A program made the position numbers and the translations under genes. Positions 5,317 to 11,575 of a DNA stretch of 13,185 nucleotides are shown one piece after another. Position 1 is the first letter of the stretch. Each line of letters starts with the position of its first letter. Origin of the DNA: an uncultured candidate division WPS-2 bacterium (GTDB lineage: Bacteria > Vulcanimicrobiota > Vulcanimicrobiia > Vulcanimicrobiales > Vulcanimicrobiaceae); the NCBI GenBank assembly GCA_937927945.1, contig CALEYW010000078.1, forward strand, positions 1 to 13,185, in the 5' to 3' direction. The notes beneath the pieces are model-generated. The model did not search any database. It was not told the origin of the DNA and saw only the letters and a program-made list of their open reading frames with translations.

Positions 5317-5349
5317 GCGAGGGCCCGGTTGCAACCCCGGAGCCCTCGC
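5317..5349 (+). promoter_or_regulatory. stable mRNA hairpin ahead of a small Cys-rich gene
   Basis: GCGAGGGC (5317-5324) pairs perfectly with GCCCTCGC (5342-5349). Inside, CCGG (5325-5328) pairs with CCGG (5337-5340), leaving a bulged A. No U run follows, so it is not a standard terminator. It hides the GGAG (5339-5342) that would serve a start at 5350 but leaves GGAG at 5352-5355 free for the start at 5362. It may tune translation, protect a processed mRNA end, or weakly attenuate transcription. Confidence 0.5.
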
Positions 5350-5361
5350 ATGGAGAAGTCG

Positions 5362-5568
5362 ATGACGCCGACCGCTACCGACAACAGTTTACCCCGAATC
5401 CACGCTCCCGTCCAATTGCGGTCGCAAATCGCCGCGCGCCGCGTCGCCTCCGTCATCGAGATGGGCCGCGACGCGCGCTCGTTCTGCCCGCTGCATGGCA
5501 CGCGGCTGCGCTTCGGGGCATGCCCCAGGTGCACGCCGCCCGCGACGACGTTTGAGGCTGCGGCGTAA
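5362..5568 (+). CDS. small protein with zinc-ribbon-like motif
   Basis: A 68-residue protein of unknown function. A basic N-terminal half (VQLRSQIAARRVAS) precedes a metal-binding-like knuckle at 42-57, CPLHGTRLRFGACPRC, with C-x2-H and C-x2-C pairs. Such mini zinc ribbons occur in small phage proteins that bind nucleic acid or polymerase, but no family is recognised. The start at 5362 has GGAG six bases upstream and free of the hairpin. An alternative ATG at 5350 would add MEKS, but its ribosome site is inside the stem. The stop shares a base with the next ATG (TAATG). Confidence 0.65.
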   Translation: MTPTATDNSLPRIHAPVQLRSQIAARRVASVIEMGRDARSFCPLHGTRLRFGACPRCTPPATTFEAAA

Positions 5569-5696
5569 TGGCGACCAAGAAGCGCTGCTCGCAACCCGGC
5601 TGCGACAAGGCCGGCAAGTCCGTCAAAGCCGCGGTCGACAACACATCCGGCAGCCAGAACGGCTCGCGCCGCTGCCGCTGCAAGGCGCATCGCTGA
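5568..5696 (+). CDS. tiny Cys-rich basic protein (42 aa)
   Basis: A 42-residue protein that begins MATKKRCSQPGCDKAGKSVK and ends RRCRCKAHR. Cys7, Cys12, Cys36, Cys38 and His41 could bind one zinc ion. Many basic residues suggest nucleic-acid contact. It is bracketed by one-base start/stop overlaps on both sides (TAATG before, TGATG after), which strongly supports that it is translated despite its size. Function unknown. Confidence 0.6.
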   Translation: MATKKRCSQPGCDKAGKSVKAAVDNTSGSQNGSRRCRCKAHR

Positions 5697-5983
5697 TGCC
5701 CGCCGACATTCTGCAGTTCCGCCCCGCGCAACGACACGCCCCGGACGCCGTTGTCCGTGTATCGAGCGGCGGCGCCGTCCACCACGCGTCGCTGACGCTG
5801 CTCGAACAGCACCTCGCGAAGCCCGCCGATGACCATTCGAGCGCGCGACTCGTCTGCTGCTGCACGCAGCGGCTCGACGATCCGGCGATGGTGCTCACGG
5901 CGGTCTCGTGCTCGTTCTGCGCGCCGGGTGCGGCGAACATGAACGATGTCACTGAGGACGTCATCGCTGGAGCGATTGCGTGA
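5696..5983 (+). CDS. small Cys-rich hypothetical protein (95 aa)
   Basis: A 95-residue protein that I do not recognise. It has a helical stretch (HHASLTLLEQHLAKPAD, about 29-45), a cysteine triplet (Cys54-56 in RLVCCCTQRL) and a CSFC pair (72-75), possibly one metal site. Its C terminus is short and acidic to neutral. The ATG overlaps the preceding stop (TGATG), with AAGG 10 bases upstream, and its own stop overlaps the next ATG. It belongs to the run of three small Cys-containing proteins in this part of the operon. Confidence 0.6.
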   Translation: MPADILQFRPAQRHAPDAVVRVSSGGAVHHASLTLLEQHLAKPADDHSSARLVCCCTQRLDDPAMVLTAVSCSFCAPGAANMNDVTEDVIAGAIA

Positions 5984-6756
5984 TGGCGACGATGACGGCC
6001 GCTGATCTCGTCGCCCGCGCGAAGCAGGTGGCTCCGCTCGTCCTCGCGAGCATTGCCGAGACGATCGCGGCGGGCGAGGACTTCCACTTCGACGACTCCA
6101 CAGGACCGCAGGACGAACTCGCGATCGACGACCGCGCTGGTTTCGCGATCGGCGACAGCGCTGGGGATGCTCCGTGGGCCGTCATGTCGATTGCGCTGAC
6201 GAAGGAGAACGTCGCATCGGATGGCGCGCTCATTCGCGCGCTGGTAGCGAGCAAGGTGCACTACGATCCGCCTTGCTACAAACTGCGCGACGGCGAGCAC
6301 GTCGCATGCCTCGGCGCCTGGAACCGCGCCGGATCGACTCGCGAAGAGGCGCTTACCTCACTGCTCGACGCCCTGCTCGCATCAACGACGATGACGGCCC
6401 AGAACTACGCCGACCTGGCGCTGCGCACCGCGCGTGCTCGTCAGGAGCAGGCTGCCCGCCTCGCACTTGAGCCGCTCGGCTTTCCGATGCGCATGCAAGT
6501 CACGATCGTCAGCGGCGACGACGTAGCGTACGTCACCCACGTCGACGCAGAGCCGAAAGCGGACCTGTGGTGCGACATCACGTTCGAGAACGCCCGCTCG
6601 GTGGCCGCCCTCGCCCGCGCGCTGTACGAAAGTGCCGCGATGCGCCTCACCAAGGACGACTTCATTTCCGGGCTCGCACTCCTCGACGCGCACGCTGACG
6701 CGGCCGTCGATGGAGCGCTCGCCGAACTCGCCGCGCTTCCGCGCAAGGACGGGTAG
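5983..6756 (+). CDS. hypothetical protein (257 aa)
   Basis: An unrecognised soluble protein of about 257 residues, the largest unknown in the window. The first third is helical then acidic (EDFHFDDSTGPQDELAIDD). A middle section holds a possible catalytic- or ligand-like stretch (HYDPPCYKLRDGEHVACLG, about 94-112). A second part from about 134 begins MTAQNYADLALRTARARQEQ and continues with beta-like sequence (MRMQVTIVSGDDVAYVTHVD). The ATG at 5983 gives the TGATG overlap with the previous gene; a GTG one codon earlier is also possible. No membrane segment or signal peptide is seen. The position just before the recombination genes suggests DNA metabolism or host takeover, but no motif supports a function. 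Confidence 0.7.
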   Translation: MATMTAADLVARAKQVAPLVLASIAETIAAGEDFHFDDSTGPQDELAIDDRAGFAIGDSAGDAPWAVMSIALTKENVASDGALIRALVASKVHYDPPCYKLRDGEHVACLGAWNRAGSTREEALTSLLDALLASTTMTAQNYADLALRTARARQEQAARLALEPLGFPMRMQVTIVSGDDVAYVTHVDAEPKADLWCDITFENARSVAALARALYESAAMRLTKDDFISGLALLDAHADAAVDGALAELAALPRKDG

Positions 6757-6967
6757 CATCATCGCTCAGACACACCTCGACCCCGCCAGCGCGCAATACC
6801 GGAGCCTCCTCGCTCCGCGCGAGCGTCTGCCGCGCGGGCAAAAGATCGAGTCGCTCGTCGATCGCGCCAAGCGTGGCGACGTCCCGCCGTGCATGTGCCC
6901 CGGCAACCCGCCGCGCATCGCGCGCGAGCTGCATCATGCCGAGTGCCCGTGGGCGGCGCAATCATGA
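6710..6967 (+). CDS. small Cys-containing hypothetical protein; start uncertain
   Basis: The C-terminal 70 residues are convincing protein: charged helical sequence (LAPRERLPRGQKIESLVDRA), then CMCPGNPPRIARELHHAECP, whose Cys and His residues could bind metal. The stop overlaps the next ATG (ATGA). The start is unclear. The ATG at 6710 lies 47 bases inside the preceding gene and has no Shine-Dalgarno. The only good ribosome-site match, AAGGA at 6745-6749, sits before ATC codons, not a standard start. Function unknown. Confidence 0.5.
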   Translation: MERSPNSPRFRARTGSIIAQTHLDPASAQYRSLLAPRERLPRGQKIESLVDRAKRGDVPPCMCPGNPPRIARELHHAECPWAAQS

Positions 6968-7167
6968 GCCTCTTGCTGACGACCCTCGTGCGCGCCGGCG
7001 TCCCCGAATCCGTCGCCAACGCGATCGAGCGCGGCTACGATCCGCGCAAGGGAACGCCGGCGTCGTACATCGCGGGGCTCGGGATCGTGGCGCTCAACTG
7101 CGCTGAGGACCTCGGCGGACGCAGGACGCTCGACGTGCTGGCTGAGCGGGCTGAGGCGCGGGCGTGA
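6964..7167 (+). CDS. small hypothetical protein (67 aa)
   Basis: A 67-residue unknown. It begins MSLLLTTLVRAGVPESVANA, has a central segment containing RGYDPRKGTPASYIAGLG, and ends in a charged helix (LDVLAERAEARA). The ATG overlaps the preceding stop (ATGA) and its stop overlaps the next ATG (TGATG). No metal motif or membrane segment. Function unknown. Confidence 0.55.
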   Translation: MSLLLTTLVRAGVPESVANAIERGYDPRKGTPASYIAGLGIVALNCAEDLGGRRTLDVLAERAEARA

Positions 7168-7361
7168 TGGATCGACCGACGATGTTCTATCGCCTCGGCG
7201 GCCGCGTTGTATTCTCGCCCGGGATGCCGCCGCCGTGGTCGCTGGTGCGCTCCAGAGACGAGCGCGTTCTTGCCTTCGGCCACGCCGGCCAGAACGTCGC
7301 GCTGCCGCCGGCGATCCCGGCGCGGCAGGGTGCGCTTGTTGCGATTGGCGGCGCGTTGTGA
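7167..7361 (+). CDS. small hypothetical protein (64 aa)
   Basis: A 64-residue unknown, beta-rich by composition (MFYRLGGRVVFSPG, then ERVLAFGHAGQNVALPPAIP). The ATG overlaps the previous stop by one base; a GTG one codon earlier is also available. Its TGA overlaps the GTG of the YqaJ nuclease by four bases (GTGA), so it is probably coupled to the recombination genes. No family recognised. Confidence 0.55.
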   Translation: MDRPTMFYRLGGRVVFSPGMPPPWSLVRSRDERVLAFGHAGQNVALPPAIPARQGALVAIGGAL

Positions 7362-8353
7362 GCGCGGCGATCGAGCGCGTCCTCCCGCCGAACGAAGATC
7401 CGGCGTTCCGCATGACGGGCCTGGGCGGCACCGACATGGCGATCATCGCGGGCTTTGGCTACGGCGACAACACAAGCCTGACTCTCTGGGAGGAGAAGCT
7501 CGGGCTTCGCCAGTCAGAAGATCCCGGCGAGCCGGCCTTCTGGGGCAAGCGCCTCGAGAACGAGGTCGCGACCGTCGCCGCCGAGCGGCTCGGCGTGAAG
7601 ATCGCGCGCGTCAACAGCACGATCCGCCACCCGCAGCACCCGTTCTTGTTCGGGCACTTCGACCGACGCATCATCACCGCGTCGATCACGGGCGAGACGC
7701 TGGCGCGCATCCAGGCGCTACTGCAGCGCGACGATCCCGGTCGCTGGCTGATGGAGGTCAAGACCGCCAACCCGTATACCGCACGCGAAGCGTGGGGCGC
7801 GGACTGGACAGATCTACCGCCGCGCGTACTGATTCAGGTTCAAGACTACCTCGAGCTGGGCGACTACGACGGCGCGATCGTCGTCGTGCTAATCGGCGGC
7901 CAGGAGTTGCGGATCTATTTCGTGCCGCGCGATCGCGCAATGGGCGCGAACATCATCACGCTCGGCGTCCGCTTCTGGACCGAGCACGTTCTCACGAAGA
8001 TCCCGCCGCGCGTCACGACGTACACCGATGCGAAGCGCCTCTTCCCGCAGCACGTCGAGAGCCGCGTCGCGGCGACCGACGAGATCGCGGCGATCGCGGC
8101 GACGTATGCCGAGTTGAAGGCGCGCGAGAAGCAGTTGGCCGGCGAGATCGAGGCGGCACAGACCGACCTGGCGCGCTTCCTTGGCGAGAGCGACACCCTC
8201 ACGGTCTACGACGATCCCGTGCTGACGTGGCGCACGCAAGCGCAGCGCCGCTTTAACGAGCAAGCCTTCAAGGCTGAGCACCCTGACCTCCACGCGCAGT
8301 TTGTGCGCGAGTCGACGATCCGCGTCATGCGGCTGAAAGGAAACTCGAAATGA
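7358..8353 (+). CDS. YqaJ-family phage exonuclease (Red-alpha-like)
   Basis: A 331-residue nuclease of the YqaJ/lambda-exonuclease fold (PD-(D/E)XK), which degrades one strand of a duplex end to give the single-stranded DNA used by the annealing protein encoded next. Motifs in order: GLGGTDMAIIAGFGY and LTLWEEKLGL (21-50), WGKRLENEV with Glu67 (62-70), GHFDRR with Asp102, the catalytic E-x-K in LMEVKTANPY (Glu133, Lys135), and the Q-x-Q-type motif VLIQVQDYLELGDYDGAIV. Residues about 240-275 form a coiled coil. The GTG start at 7358 overlaps the previous stop (GTGA) and fits the family's length. Its stop overlaps the Bet start (ATGA), the usual pairing in phage recombination modules. Confidence 0.92.
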   Translation: MSAAIERVLPPNEDPAFRMTGLGGTDMAIIAGFGYGDNTSLTLWEEKLGLRQSEDPGEPAFWGKRLENEVATVAAERLGVKIARVNSTIRHPQHPFLFGHFDRRIITASITGETLARIQALLQRDDPGRWLMEVKTANPYTAREAWGADWTDLPPRVLIQVQDYLELGDYDGAIVVVLIGGQELRIYFVPRDRAMGANIITLGVRFWTEHVLTKIPPRVTTYTDAKRLFPQHVESRVAATDEIAAIAATYAELKAREKQLAGEIEAAQTDLARFLGESDTLTVYDDPVLTWRTQAQRRFNEQAFKAEHPDLHAQFVRESTIRVMRLKGNSK

Positions 8354-9264
8354 CAGCTATTGCACGGCGCGAGAACGGCGCGGTTGCCACCAAGGCGCCA
8401 CGCGCGCTTGCGGAACGACTGGGCTACGAACACGAAACGCTCGAGTTCATCCGCCAAGAGATCGCCCAGGGCGCTCCTGACCCGCAACTCGAGTACTTCC
8501 TGCGGCTCTGCCAGGCGCGCGGACTCGACCCGACCGCTCGCGAGATCTACTACATCGCGCGCAACTCGCGCGACGGTAAGAAGTGGACCGCGCAAATCGG
8601 CATCGACGGTTATCGTACGATGGCGGAACGCACCGGGCTCTACGACGGCCAGGATGCGGCGACGTACACGTTCGACAACGACGGCAAGCTCGAATCGGCA
8701 ACGGTCATCGTCTACCGCAAAGGAACGGCGCGCGGCATCCCGGGCACCGCGTTCTTCAGCGAGTACGTCCAGCGCGATCGCGACGGCAGCGTCGTGGACA
8801 TGTGGAAGCGGATGCCGCGCAACCAGCTCGCCAAGTGCGCCGAGGCGCTAGCGCTGCGCAAGGCGTTCCCGCGCAACCTCGGCGGCGTCTACACGCGCGA
8901 GGAGATGGCGCAGGCTGAGAACGCTCCAATCGACGTGACGCCGGCGCGGACGCTCCCTGAAGGCGCGACGAAGGCTGACCGCGTTCGCGGCGCGCTCGCG
9001 CAGCAGGTCCAAGAAGTCGAGCCGCCCACGAAGATTGACGAGACGCGCGAGGCAGCCGACGAGCTCGACATCTCGAACATGACCAACGACGACATCACGC
9101 AACTCGTCGCTGACGAGGCGCGCGCGCGGGGCCTCGAGCCGGCCGATGTCAACGAGATCCTCAAACGGCACGGTGGGCTCAAGCGGTCGACGGCCTCAGC
9201 GGTCATCGCCGAGATCTGCGCGCACCCCATCATCGAGGCCGACGCGGAGCTGCCGCTGTCGTGA
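8350..9264 (+). CDS. bet: Bet/RecT-type single-strand annealing protein
   Basis: A 304-residue recombinase of the lambda Bet (RecT) family, which binds single-stranded ends made by the exonuclease and anneals them to complementary DNA. Recognisable sequence lies in residues 30-190: CQARGLDPTAREIYYIAR, IGIDGYRTMAERTGLYDG, and the conserved WKRMPRNQLAKCAEALALRK leading to FPRNLGGVYTREEM. The remaining 110 residues are an acidic linker and a small helical domain (ADVNEILKRHGGLKRSTASA), possibly for protein contacts. The ATG overlaps the nuclease stop, with GGAAA upstream. Its stop overlaps the GTG of the HNH-AP2 gene, which appears to have been inserted between bet and the exonuclease gene. Confidence 0.93.
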   Translation: MTAIARRENGAVATKAPRALAERLGYEHETLEFIRQEIAQGAPDPQLEYFLRLCQARGLDPTAREIYYIARNSRDGKKWTAQIGIDGYRTMAERTGLYDGQDAATYTFDNDGKLESATVIVYRKGTARGIPGTAFFSEYVQRDRDGSVVDMWKRMPRNQLAKCAEALALRKAFPRNLGGVYTREEMAQAENAPIDVTPARTLPEGATKADRVRGALAQQVQEVEPPTKIDETREAADELDISNMTNDDITQLVADEARARGLEPADVNEILKRHGGLKRSTASAVIAEICAHPIIEADAELPLS

Positions 9265-9764
9265 CGATCGACGAAGCGCCGTTCACCTTGACGACGAGTA
9301 ACGGCTTCGTGATTCTTCTCGATGCTGTCGACGCGGATCTCGCTTCGCTTTATTGGGGCGCGTACCCGAACAGTAAGGGCAAGATCTACGTTTACCAACA
9401 CCTCTGGAAGAAGCGTCCGCTCATGCACCGCATCATCGGCGCACGGATCGTGGGGCGCGAGTTGGCGGGGCCAAGCGAACCGGTGGATCATCGTAATGGC
9501 AACGGCCTCGACAATCGGCGCTCGAATCTGCGCGTTGTTTCCCGCTCGATCAATATGCAGAATCGCGTCGGCCATGATCGTCGCAATAGAACCGGCTACC
9601 GAGGCGTCGTCCCCAGCCGGAATGGCAATCGCTTCATCGCTCAAGCGAACCACGCGGATCGACACATCTATCTCGGCACATTTGACACACCCGAAGCTGC
9701 CTCGGAAGTCATCCGCGCGTGGCGACGCGAGAACATGCCGGGCTACATCGAGGAGAACTCCTAG
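9261..9764 (+). CDS. HNH-AP2 homing-type endonuclease
   Basis: A 167-residue free-standing homing-like nuclease. Residues 11-60 (ending LMHRIIGARI) and the HNH core VDHRNGNGLDNRRSNLR (75-91, with His77 and the following Asn residues) are typical, and RTGYRGVVPSRNGNRFIAQ through YLGTFDTPEAASEVIRAW (110-154) is an AP2 DNA-binding domain. The first ten residues, MTIDEAPFTL, are foreign to this family, whose usual start corresponds to about residue 10. They are identical to the first ten of the next gene, a 3'-5' exonuclease, and the two DNA copies (24 of 30 bases alike) differ only at synonymous positions and the start codon. The gene seems to have taken over the exonuclease's coupled start site next to bet. 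The GTG overlaps the bet stop by four bases. Confidence 0.9.
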   Translation: MTIDEAPFTLTTSNGFVILLDAVDADLASLYWGAYPNSKGKIYVYQHLWKKRPLMHRIIGARIVGRELAGPSEPVDHRNGNGLDNRRSNLRVVSRSINMQNRVGHDRRNRTGYRGVVPSRNGNRFIAQANHADRHIYLGTFDTPEAASEVIRAWRRENMPGYIEENS

Positions 9765-10502
9765 ATGACCATTGACGAGGCCCCTTTCACCTTGATCGAC
9801 TGCGAAACCGCCGGCCTCGAAAAGACCGACGACCTCCTCGAGATCGCCGCGCATCGGATTCCGGGCGAGGCGTCGTTCGCGACCCTCGTCCGGCCGACGC
9901 GGCCGATTCCGCCCGAAGCGTCCGCGATCCATCACCTCGTCGAGGCGGACTTCGTCGACGCTCCCGATCGCGAGACGGCGCTTCACGCTCTGCAGACATG
10001 GCTCGATCCCGAGGCTGTGTTGATCGCGCACAACGCGCCCTTCGATCGCGGCTTCTTGCCGGAATTGAACGAGCGCGTCTGGGTCGACACGCTCCGTCTC
10101 GCGCGCCACCTGCTGCCCGATCTGCCGTCGTACAAGAACGCCGCGCTCTGGTATCACCTCGGCGGCCACAAGATCACGGATCGCCTGCATGGCGCCGTCG
10201 CTGACATCACTGTCACGCGGTTCATCTTCGAGCGGTTGATCGAGCGCTACCGGGCCTGGGCGCAGGAGAAGTGCAACGCGGAGCAGCTCGCGCGATCGGA
10301 AGAGATCGACTCACTGCTCGCGTTCATCGCCCGCCCGATCATGATGAAGCGCTGGATGATCGGGCCGACCGACGCGAAGGGGCGGCTTCTCTCGGAGGTC
10401 GACCACGGCCTGATCAAGTGGGCGCTGCGGCAGACGGGCCTCGACGCGGACTTCCGGTGGAACGTGGAGCGCGAGGCCCAGCGCCGCGCGGCCGCGGCGT
10501 GA
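9765..10502 (+). CDS. DnaQ/ExoX-like DEDDh 3'-5' exonuclease
   Basis: A 245-residue exonuclease of the RNase T/DnaQ superfamily. Exo I is FTLIDCETAGL (Asp12, Glu14), Exo II is LIAHNAPFDRGFL (Asp94), and Exo III is HGAVADITVT (His142, Asp147), the DEDDh pattern. All catalytic residues are present. Residues about 190-240 (LLSEVDHGLIKWALRQ, DADFRWNVEREAQRR) resemble the C-terminal extension of exonuclease X. It probably trims 3' ends during phage replication or recombination. The ATG follows the HNH-AP2 stop immediately, with GAGGAG 9 bases upstream, which is the tail of the inserted gene. Removing the inserted gene would put this ATG into a four-base overlap with bet (TCATGA), suggesting the two were once adjacent. 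Confidence 0.92.
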   Translation: MTIDEAPFTLIDCETAGLEKTDDLLEIAAHRIPGEASFATLVRPTRPIPPEASAIHHLVEADFVDAPDRETALHALQTWLDPEAVLIAHNAPFDRGFLPELNERVWVDTLRLARHLLPDLPSYKNAALWYHLGGHKITDRLHGAVADITVTRFIFERLIERYRAWAQEKCNAEQLARSEEIDSLLAFIARPIMMKRWMIGPTDAKGRLLSEVDHGLIKWALRQTGLDADFRWNVEREAQRRAAAA

Positions 10503-10503
10503 C

Positions 10504-10779
10504 GTGCCCCGTGAAATACCCCCCCCCCATCCCAAGGGCCGCTCTCACGCGCAGATCGTCTCCCGCGTTGTCCGCTGCGCGTGGATGGTCGCGATGATGC
10601 AGCGCCACGGCTTCACACGATGCGACTACGACAGCCGCTTCGGAGCGCCGGCGACTCGCACGTTCCGCCGCGACCTCTCGACGTTGCGCGACGCGGGGCT
10701 CTACGTCACCGCGCCGCTCGCACGTAGCGATGGCCGCTACACCATGACCGCTTTCTTCTCCGACAGAGAGGCTGCCTAA
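10504..10779 (+). CDS. small winged-HTH protein with a C10 tract in its start
   Basis: A 91-residue protein. Residues about 20-75 resemble the DeoR/WYL-type winged HTH: FTRCDYDSRFGAPATRTFRR, then DLSTLRDAGLYVTAP, with an R-T-x-R-R-D-L recognition helix. It probably binds DNA, possibly as a regulator or replication accessory. The N terminus, MPREIPPPHPKG, is encoded through a run of ten C (10519-10528) within an 18-bp sequence repeated exactly at 12367-12384. Loss or gain of one C would shift the frame and abolish the protein from this start. The GTG start is two bases past the exonuclease stop region and has no clear Shine-Dalgarno, so it likely depends on coupling. Confidence 0.65.
   Translation: MPREIPPPHPKGRSHAQIVSRVVRCAWMVAMMQRHGFTRCDYDSRFGAPATRTFRRDLSTLRDAGLYVTAPLARSDGRYTMTAFFSDREAA
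10513..10530 (+). repeat. C10 repeat, copy 1
   Basis: GAAATA, ten C, AT: an 18-base sequence found identically at 12367-12384. Here it is codons 4-9 of the winged-HTH gene, just after the exonuclease stop codon. No other run of ten C occurs until the right edge of the window. Confidence 0.75.
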
Positions 10780-10780
10780 G

Positions 10781-11101
10781 ATGGGACTCTTCGACCCCGA
10801 CGCCCGCGACCGCGCCGTATCACGCGCGCTGATGATCGGCGCCCTGCTCCACGATACCGACCAAGCCGCGCTCGTCGAGGGCCTCGGCCTTGCAACGGAC
10901 GAGTCCGTGCGCGCCGAGCTGACGCCGTTCGCGAACGCGTTGTACGCCGCGCGGCTCGCCTACCGCGGCATCTCCGAGGGCACGCGGCAGCTCATCGCCG
11001 ACCCGCGCCGGGATGCGCGCGTTGCCAGCGCTGCGGCGCTGCTCGACGGCGCCGAGAAGACGCGGCCGATCCCGTTCGGGGGACACGTCGATGCTCGCTG
11101 A
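10781..11101 (+). CDS. hypothetical helical protein (106 aa)
   Basis: An unrecognised 106-residue soluble protein, predicted all-helical: FDPDARDRAVSRALMIGALL, TPFANALYAARLAYRGISEG and ARVASAAALLDGAEKTRP. The ATG follows the previous stop by one base, with GAGAGG 9 bases upstream. Its end overlaps the next gene by 11 bases. Function unknown. Confidence 0.65.
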   Translation: MGLFDPDARDRAVSRALMIGALLHDTDQAALVEGLGLATDESVRAELTPFANALYAARLAYRGISEGTRQLIADPRRDARVASAAALLDGAEKTRPIPFGGHVDAR

Positions 11102-11357
11102 CCTCCTTCCCGCCGCAACGTCATCCCCGGCCCTCGCGGGCCTCACCCTGCGTCGCGGGACGCGCAACGGCCTGATCGCCTACCGCGACGGGCTACGGCT
11201 GCTGCGCGAGCGCCGCGAGGCCGTGCTGCCGTTGCTCGACGAGCGGGCCGCGGAGGCCCACCAGGCGGCGCTGACGGCGCGCTTGGAGGTCGCGACGATC
11301 GATGGTCAGCTCGCGGCGATCGAGGCGGCTCTGGCGACGCCGGAGGCGGTGGCGTGA
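11091..11357 (+). CDS. hypothetical coiled-coil protein (88 aa)
   Basis: An 88-residue unknown. Residues about 32-82 are a long Ala/Leu/Glu-rich helix (RDGLRLLRERREAVLPLLDE, AALTARLEVATIDGQLAAIE) that would form a coiled coil. The start at 11091 has GGGGGA seven bases upstream and overlaps the end of the preceding gene; a longer frame to 11013 would overlap it far more. The stop shares one base with the next ATG (TGATG), so it is probably coupled to the membrane protein after it. Confidence 0.6.
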   Translation: MLADLLPAATSSPALAGLTLRRGTRNGLIAYRDGLRLLRERREAVLPLLDERAAEAHQAALTARLEVATIDGQLAAIEAALATPEAVA

Positions 11358-11575
11358 TGGTCGACCTCAATTCGCCCGCCGCGTTCACGTTGTTCATCAT
11401 CGTCGTCATCGTCGGCGGCGCGGCGTTCCATTTTCTGCGCTGGTGGCGCACGGAAGGTCGGCCGCCGCTGCGCGAGCAGATCGCGCGCCACAACTCGCAG
11501 CTGCTCACCGAGGCTGGGCTGATCTATCAGGCTCCGCGCGTCGAGACGCATACGCAGGAAGTGCGGGAGCGCTGA
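11357..11575 (+). CDS. small single-span membrane protein
   Basis: A 72-residue protein. Residues 9-28 are a clear transmembrane helix (AFTLFIIVVIVGGAAFHFL), followed by an aromatic/basic boundary (RWWRTEGR) and a charged, probably cytoplasmic tail (REQIARHNSQLLTEAG). The positive charges after the span suggest the C terminus is inside. Start and stop both form one-base overlaps with neighbours. The preceding coiled-coil gene could be its partner, a layout reminiscent of small two-gene units, but no family is recognised. Confidence 0.65.
   Translation: MVDLNSPAAFTLFIIVVIVGGAAFHFLRWWRTEGRPPLREQIARHNSQLLTEAGLIYQAPRVETHTQEVRER

Noticed and set aside
8889..10190. 433-codon open frame on the minus strand
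   Set aside because: It is antisense to the Bet C-terminal region, the HNH-AP2 gene and the exonuclease, all with clear domains on +. Long antisense frames are common in GC-rich DNA.
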